From the NCBI GenBank assembly GCA_003508835.1, contig PUFA01000007.1, positions 18,809,001 to 18,873,000 of the forward strand: DNA of 64,000 bases, read 5' to 3'. A program made the translations under genes and the position numbers. Below, piece after piece: positions 58,640 to 64,000 of this stretch. The notes under the pieces were generated by a model that was not told the DNA's origin, did no database searches, and saw only the letters and a program-made list of their open reading frames with translations. The stretch's first letter is position 1. Each line of letters opens with the position of its first letter. The stretch comes from Eonycteris spelaea (taxonomy: Eukaryota; Chordata; Mammalia; Chiroptera; Pteropodidae).

Positions 58640-59760
58640 TCAATCTGGACTCACTCCCTGGGTGATCTCATCTAATCTCATAGATTTAACTGTCATTTAA
58701 ATACATTCACAAATGTGTTTTTCCAGTCCTGATCTACTATTTCCTGAAATCTAGACTCAGTTAGCCTCCTGCCTACTCAACATGTTCATTTGGATGGCAT
58801 CTAAAATTTAATAATATATATCCATTTCTATTTATCTACAAACCTGTGATCATCTACTCTTTGTATGTTTTTCCTCACTACCCTCTCACAGAAGATGGCA
58901 ACCCACCCTCAGTAGCTCACAGCAAATACCTTAGTGTCACCCTAGTTTCATCACTTTCTCTTTCACAGCAAATCCACCCCAGCAACAAAGCTTGATGGAT
59001 CACCCTTTAAAGTACATATAGAAACCTATCACTTTTTACTGCATCTACCACCACAACCACCCTGATCCAAGCAACAAACATTCCCATCAGGGTTGGCCTA
59101 ACACATTGTTTTAGCTCTGTTCCCCTATAATCTATTCTCAGGACAACAATGAGAATGATACCTTTTTAGAGTAAGTCAAATTATGTTCCTCTCTATTCAA
59201 AATCTGTTAATGTCTCACTCAGAGTAAAAGTCAAAGTCCTTACAATGGCTTAGGAGGCTTTAAATAATAAACCCACCTCTCTAACCTCAGCTCTTGTGAT
59301 TCCCTCATTGGCTTGCTCTACTCTTGCACAAATGGCTTCTTCTTACCCTTAATTGAACATAAAAGTCAGGCCCATTTCAAAGTTTTGCACTTGCTCTTTC
59401 CCCTGCCCAGAATGTTCCTTCCTGCCATCTCCCAATTCCTTGATTCTTTGATTAAAATGTCACCTTCTCTGTGAGGCCCTCTCCAACTATTCTATTTTAA
59501 ATCATAACACCCACTCAGAATTACCTATCATTCTTCTATGCTTTGTTTTTCAATTTTCTTCCTAACATTTATCACTATCTGACATACCATATGTTTTATC
59601 CTTTTTGATATATTGTCTGTCTCCTCCCATATATGCAAATTCCATAAAGTCAGGAATTTTTACTTTTTTAACTCAAGGCTTTGGCCCAGTTCCTAAAACA
59701 ATGTGTGTCAGATCCAAAATAGGCAATGGATAAATATATTTTAAAAGAATGAATGAATTC
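58640..59760 (+). mobile_element. L2 LINE, sense, 1.1 kb including the 3' end
   Basis: Landmarks in order: 'ctgggtgatctcatctaatc', 'ctgcctactcaacatgttca', 'caccaccacaaccaccctga', 'gagtaaaagtcaaagtcctt', 'ttgcacttgctctttcccct', 'ctgtgaggccctctccaact', 'aacatttatcactatctgac' and 'gttcctaaaacaatgtgtgt', with GAATGAATGAATT at the end. Counterpart in opposite orientation to the long L2 at 27.2-28.6 kb. Confidence 0.82.
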
Positions 59761-60097
59761 CTTCCACAGGCATCCCTTTCATATTTAATAACATAAATTA
59801 TTTACTTAATGACGGAGAATCAAGCAAATATAAGTATGCCATGGTCTTCAAAATCAGCCAGTCCAATGTCTCTCCCCCTACAAATAAGGAGGCTAAGGTG
59901 TAAAGCAAAATCACATGCCCTGTTTCTCACTCTGGGTGCTTCCCGTGACAGTGTTTGCATGGACCCTCGACAGGGCTGTTCCATTATCTGCAGTTCCATT
60001 AGAGCTACAGAACCCTCCCATTTCCTTCCAGACAGTTTTTCTGCTATTTTGTGCTTGCTGCTGCTGCTCTGCTGCTACGATGATGGTGTGATGGCAC
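59761..60097. other. single-copy sequence, nothing recognised
   Basis: A 128-codon forward frame starting at 59809 runs on into the next MIR and has no motif support. Confidence 0.4.
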
Positions 60098-60350
60098 TAG
60101 CTAACATTTATTGTTCACTATTCTTTAGTCATTGTAATAAAAATTTCTCATGCATTATCTCATTTAATTCCCATAACAAATCTAGCATCAGGTAACTACT
60201 AATATAAATTCGTTTTTACAGACAAACACAGATTTAGCAAAATTAAGTAACACAAAAGAGTTCATACGACTAATCAGTAGCAGAATTTGGTTATGAGCTA
60301 AGATCTACCTGAATCGAGAACCCAAGCTCTTAGCCTCTACCCTACACATT
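60098..60350 (-). mobile_element. MIR SINE, antisense, near full length
   Basis: 'actagctaacatttattgtt', 'gcattatctcatttaattcc', 'tttttacagacaaacacaga' and 'agctcttagcctctacccta' follow the antisense MIR. Confidence 0.7.
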
Positions 60351-60864
60351 TTCCTTTAAGTCTCTGCCTCAGGTGTACCCAGCCCCATCAATAGACGGAG
60401 TCACTGTTACTGGTCCTGATGATGGCCAACATGAAGAAGAAGAGGTATTATGAAGCACTCAAATGATTTTTTTGAAGTCCTTTGGGTTGTAAAGGCAAGG
60501 CCCCTCTGTATAAATGACAAAAACTGAAATGACTGCAATTGCTCATTTAAAGTCATGAATCTTGGTCTAAGCATAGTAAAATTAAATATTATGAAACTTT
60601 TAGTAGCAGTCTCTATTTCAGTTTCCTATACCAGCCAAGACATTAGAAGGAAAACTTGGATTCACTGAAACACTTGATGCAAATGGTTCATAAATAAAAA
60701 ATAACTGCATGTAATTCTTTCAGAGCTCTTGCCAGCTGGAATTAGCTAAATTAAAGATCTTAAAAAGAAATTTTTGAAAAATTGCATAATGAATTAAATT
60801 CTTCTCTCATTAAAAGGTTTGCCATTTTATTAACATGGACAAAACATGTACTCGTATCCCTTGA
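60351..60864. other. single-copy sequence
   Basis: 60715-60840 is repeat-free and AT-rich with GGAATTAGCTAAATTAAAG and TGAATTAAAT cores; possible conserved element, motif evidence only. Confidence 0.4.
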
Positions 60865-61195
60865 AGCAAAATCTGGCAGACTTAGTTTAAACCATGGTTC
60901 CAATACTTGTTAGATATAGGCATTAAGGATCACTCATTGCCATGACAGGTCTCAGTTTATCCATTATCCTTATTTCCTTTTTAAATATTTTATTAAATTT
61001 ATTGGGGTGATAGTGGTTAATAAAATTATATAGGTTTCAAGTGTACAGTTCAATAATACAACATATGTATATTGCATAATGTGCTCATTTTAAAGGTGGT
61101 TAATGTCACCTATCTCTCATGTGTTTTGAAGGCTGACTAATGTTCTTTATAAAGCTGCCTTACATAGTAGCTGACATATAAATTCCCAACAAAGA
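60865..61195 (+). mobile_element. MIR SINE, sense, split by an L1 insertion
   Basis: The left part has 'tgccatgacaggtctcagtt' and 'tatccattatccttatttcc'. The right part resumes at 61095 with 'aatgtcacctatctctcatg', 'taaagctgccttacatagta' and 'gctgacatataaattcccaa'. The two halves are consecutive MIR segments. Confidence 0.6.
60986..61085 (-). mobile_element. 100-bp L1 3' end, antisense, inside the MIR
   Basis: Read on +: 'tattaaatttattggggtga', 'tggttaataaaattatatag' and 'gtttcaagtgtacagttcaa'. This is the reverse complement of the tail type seen at 15.9 kb. TTTTTAAA on the left (60978-60985) and ATTTTAAA on the right (61087-61094) are a plausible short target duplication. Confidence 0.85.
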
Positions 61196-61799
61196 TTAGC
61201 TTGTAATTAGGGTCTCTAAGAAGGTATATTAATTGGTAAAGCACAATGGTATGTTATGATTTGTTAAAGGAGTTTCAAGAGAATTTCTAAAAGCATTTTA
61301 TTATCCTTGCTATTTCAGAGACAGCAACCCTTACTATTTTGAATTCTCATAGCTCTTTTGGATTTTGTAAGTGTAAACCGTAGAAGTAAGATAGTGAAGT
61401 CCTGGTTAGTGAATTCACCTACACATCATATGAGAAGCTGAAAACAATTTCCTGTGTGTTGACACTAAGCATGTATGTGACTGTCAACCCCAGGATGTGG
61501 TCTTTGAGTGAACGATAGAGTGAAAGTGTCTCATAAAAAAGAGAGTGCCCAAAGAGAAAAAAAAAAAAACCACATGATTATATTCTTTATAATTCCTATT
61601 ACAAGGAATAGGCACACATGATTATGGATGCTGAGAAGTCTCAAAATCTGCACTTGGCAAGCTGGAGACCCAGGAGACCAATGTATAGTGTATATTTCTG
61701 CTCATGGCTCTGCTCCTCTGATTGAAGTCTAACGAACAGGTATTATTATCAACACTGAAGCTTAGACAATGAGAAACCTGCATGAGAATCTACCATGTC
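61196..61799. other. single-copy sequence, nothing recognised
   Basis: A run of 13 A near 61558. No other signal. Confidence 0.45.
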
Positions 61800-61829
61800 T
61801 TTTTTTTTTAAAAAAAAAAAAAAAAAAAA
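61800..61829. repeat. T10 directly followed by A20
   Basis: A perfect self-complementary homopolymer junction. Confidence 0.9.
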
Positions 61830-62359
61830 CAAGTTAGAAAGCCTGAAGTCATACAAGACCATAAAAGAGCAATTTACCTGTCAATATGTAATAGCTTTAA
61901 ATATGTCCGCACACATCAAAAGCCATAATGAGACTGTGGTGTCATTAAAATTATATGATGATAGTCTTTCATCAAAGGAACAAGGAATGTTCAAATCCTA
62001 CTCTTAGCCATAACCACCTTTTCATAGCAAGTAATACTTAATAAAGTACAGATCTTTACAACTCTATTGAGATAGTGCATAGATGTGTATATGTGTGGTG
62101 TAGGGTGAGGAGTGCAGTAAAAGATAATTCAATCTCATTTTCATAGTGTGAATTCAACAGACCATGCTCAAAATTAAAAAAAAAAAATAACAAGTGCCAA
62201 CATAAGCACATGAATTAGAAATATATAAGTAAATATCCAAAGGAGTATCCACAATAATAAAGAGTCGGTGCCTCTAAAGAGAGAAAACTTGTGGCCATGG
62301 GTGAGAGGATCCTTTAAAATATGTGTATATATAGCTTTCATTTAAAATTTAAAATAAAT
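61830..62359. other. AT-rich single-copy sequence
   Basis: No repeat or gene signal seen. Confidence 0.45.
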
Positions 62360-62580
62360 GCAAAAGGTTTATACACAAAGATGCTCATCAAAGTTTTTTT
62401 TAAATCAAAAAATAACACTAAATGTCCATATTCACAAAATGAATGGCTAAATTACTATATGCTACATAATGAAATATACTACTAAAAATCATCTTTCAAA
62501 TGGTTTTAGTAGATACATGTTTATGATAAGTTAACAGAGGTCAGCAGCAGGCTTCAAAACTGTACAGCTGGCATTGTCTG
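62360..62580 (+). mobile_element. old L1 fragment, sense (probable)
   Basis: 'acaaagatgctcatcaaagt', 'aacactaaatgtccatattc' and 'cttcaaaactgtacagctgg' resemble the 3' part of an old L1M-type element. Confidence 0.45.
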
Positions 62581-62727
62581 AAATAGGAGAAAAATTATCT
62601 GAAGTAGGAGAGAAATTAACTGAAATAATGGAAATATCTGGATGTATAAATGGTAAAATATAAATGAGTTTTTGCCTGATGCTTCTCATGTGCATATTTG
62701 TGTGTTCTAAAATTGTTAAAATGAATA

Positions 62728-62823
62728 TGAAAGGGAGGAGAGAAAGAAGAGCAGGGGAAGGCAGAAGAGAAAGGAGAAGAGGAAGGAAGGAGGAGAGGGA
62801 GGGGAGAGCAGAATAGGAGGGGG
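62728..62823. repeat. GA-rich (homopurine) tract
   Basis: About 95 bases with only a handful of pyrimidines. Reverse-strand frames here read as Ser/Leu/Pro runs and are composition artefacts. Confidence 0.9.
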
Positions 62824-63044
62824 TTACAGAAATGACCATGACACCAAGAACAGGAGCAGAACACTTTTGGTCCTTGCCACAGACCCTACTTTCCATACTT
62901 CCTTGCCAAGGATGCAGAAGCACAGATGATAGAAATTTTGTGCATGTGGAGCTACTCTAAAGACTATCCAAGACCATTCTTAGGAAATATTATTTTCTTA
63001 AGAAAGAATTGCCCTGATAATTATATAACTATACATATCTCTCT

Positions 63045-64000
63045 ACATTCCCTTTTCTACCTTTTAAAGTTCAATTTACAACCAATAAAATGCACCAATG
63101 TAAGGCGATGCTTTGATGAGTTTTGACAAGTGCATATACCTGGAGAAATATCACTCCAATCGAAACATAGAGCATTTTTATCACTCTAGAAAGTTCTCAA
63201 GTTCCTCTCACACAACCCAACACTCCCCTGGGAAATCACTGCAGTTAACATCTATCATCATAGTTTATTTCTGTCTATTTAAGACCCTTCTTACTAATGG
63301 AAATGTATTCTCTCTTTATCAGGATTATTTTGTTCAGCATAATAATTTTGAGATTTATCTATATTTTCATGTGCATTAATATTTTGCTTTTTATTGCTAA
63401 TAAGTATTACATGGCATGAATATATCATAATTACTCCATCAGTTGATGGCTATTTGGATAGTTTCCAGTTTGATCTATCAGAAAAATCACTGCTATGAAA
63501 AATTTTGTACATGTCCTTTGGAGGATATATGTTTTTTTTTTTTTCGGTAAATATTTAAAAATGAAATTGCTGTGTCATGGGGTAGGTGAATGTTGAACTT
63601 TCTAAAAATTGCCAAACTGTTTTCCAAAGAGGTTATATGTTTTTATACTACCACCAGAGACATAAAAGGACTCCAATGGTTCCACATCTTCATAAATATT
63701 TGATATTGTCAATCTTCTTAATTTTAGCTATGATACTAGGTGAAAAATGAAGTATTATGATACTGCATGTGTTTGCTTTTTGGTCATTCGTACACATCTT
63801 CTGTGAAATGTCCATTCAAGTTTTTGTTTTTTGCCTACTTTTATAGGGTTGCCTTTCTATTGAGGGATTGTTTTTTTAATGTTCTAGATATAAATCATTT
63901 GTCAAAAATATTCATTGCAAGTACCTTCTTCAGACAATGACTTGCCATTCTTTTAATGCTGTCTTCTGATAATCAGGGGTTGCTGTATTTTTATTTTCAG
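63045..64000 (-). mobile_element. old L1 (L1M type), antisense, runs off the window
   Basis: 'aagttcaatttacaaccaat', 'tttgatgagttttgacaagt', 'ttttgttcagcataataatt', 'cagttgatggctatttggat', 'gccaaactgttttccaaaga', 'tggttccacatcttcataaa' and 'cttgccattcttttaatgct' follow the antisense L1 3' UTR and ORF2 end in order. The element continues past the right edge. Confidence 0.88.

Noticed and set aside
59809..60195. 128-codon forward frame
   Set aside because: Its last third is antisense MIR sequence and it has no motif support.
1..64000. tRNA, rRNA, snRNA genes or endogenous viral genes
   Set aside because: No cloverleaf box pattern, snRNA core or viral coding motif was seen; the only retrovirus-derived sequence is LTR-type (ERVL/MaLR) without internal genes.

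Overview
This is AT-rich vertebrate nuclear DNA with no supportable protein-coding gene, RNA gene or CRISPR array. The longest stop-free frames are 150 codons or less, and each is either unrelated to anything I recognise or lies inside a repeat. The interspersed repeats (MIR, L2, MER5A, ERVL/MLT2-type LTRs, old L1) mark it as a placental mammal. Two L1 3' ends (15.9 kb on +, 61.0 kb on -) carry the CCCAATAAA / TTTATTGGGGTGA type of tail, and the L1/HAL1-like elements at 42.5-45.4 kb and 53.3-54.0 kb are of a kind I associate with bats. Chiroptera is my best guess (about 0.65). No primate, rodent, carnivore, ruminant, pig or horse SINE is visible, and no young tRNA-derived SINE at all.

Layout. 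0-13.4 kb: single-copy sequence with microsatellites, old L2 and MIR fragments, one hAT-Charlie relic, and an L2 split by a later unidentified repeat. 13.5-15.9 kb: a 5'-truncated, frameshifted L1 on + with a recognisable target-site duplication. 16-25 kb: single-copy sequence with sparse L2/MIR, one MLT2-like LTR and a C-rich run. 25.4-29.4 kb: an old L1 tail, an (ATC)n run, a long antisense L2 interrupted by a MER5A with its own 8-bp duplication, and a MIR cluster. 30-42.5 kb: mostly single copy, with a solo MLT2 LTR and an antisense L1 fragment. 42.5-45.4 kb: a half-L1 (HAL1-like) element with decayed ORF1 and a large internal ORF2 deletion. 46-53 kb: MIRs and a hierarchical 21/63-bp minisatellite. 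53.3-55.65 kb: an extremely shortened L1/HAL1 derivative containing an 86-bp tandem duplication, directly followed by an old L1. 57-64 kb: a 1.1-kb sense L2, a MIR interrupted by a 100-bp L1 insertion, and an antisense L1 running off the window end.

No genes work together here. The window reads as a gene desert or the interior of a large intron. What is informative is the insertion history (who landed in whom), a few local duplications, and several repeat-free blocks rich in TAAT-type motifs that could be conserved regulatory elements. I found no convincing undescribed biological system. The best leads are the shortened L1/HAL1 derivative, the duplicated MER5A segment near 28.2 kb, the minisatellite near 49 kb and the paired CATTAATTAG sites near 46.3 kb. 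Repeat-family names come from pattern memory, not from a database search.
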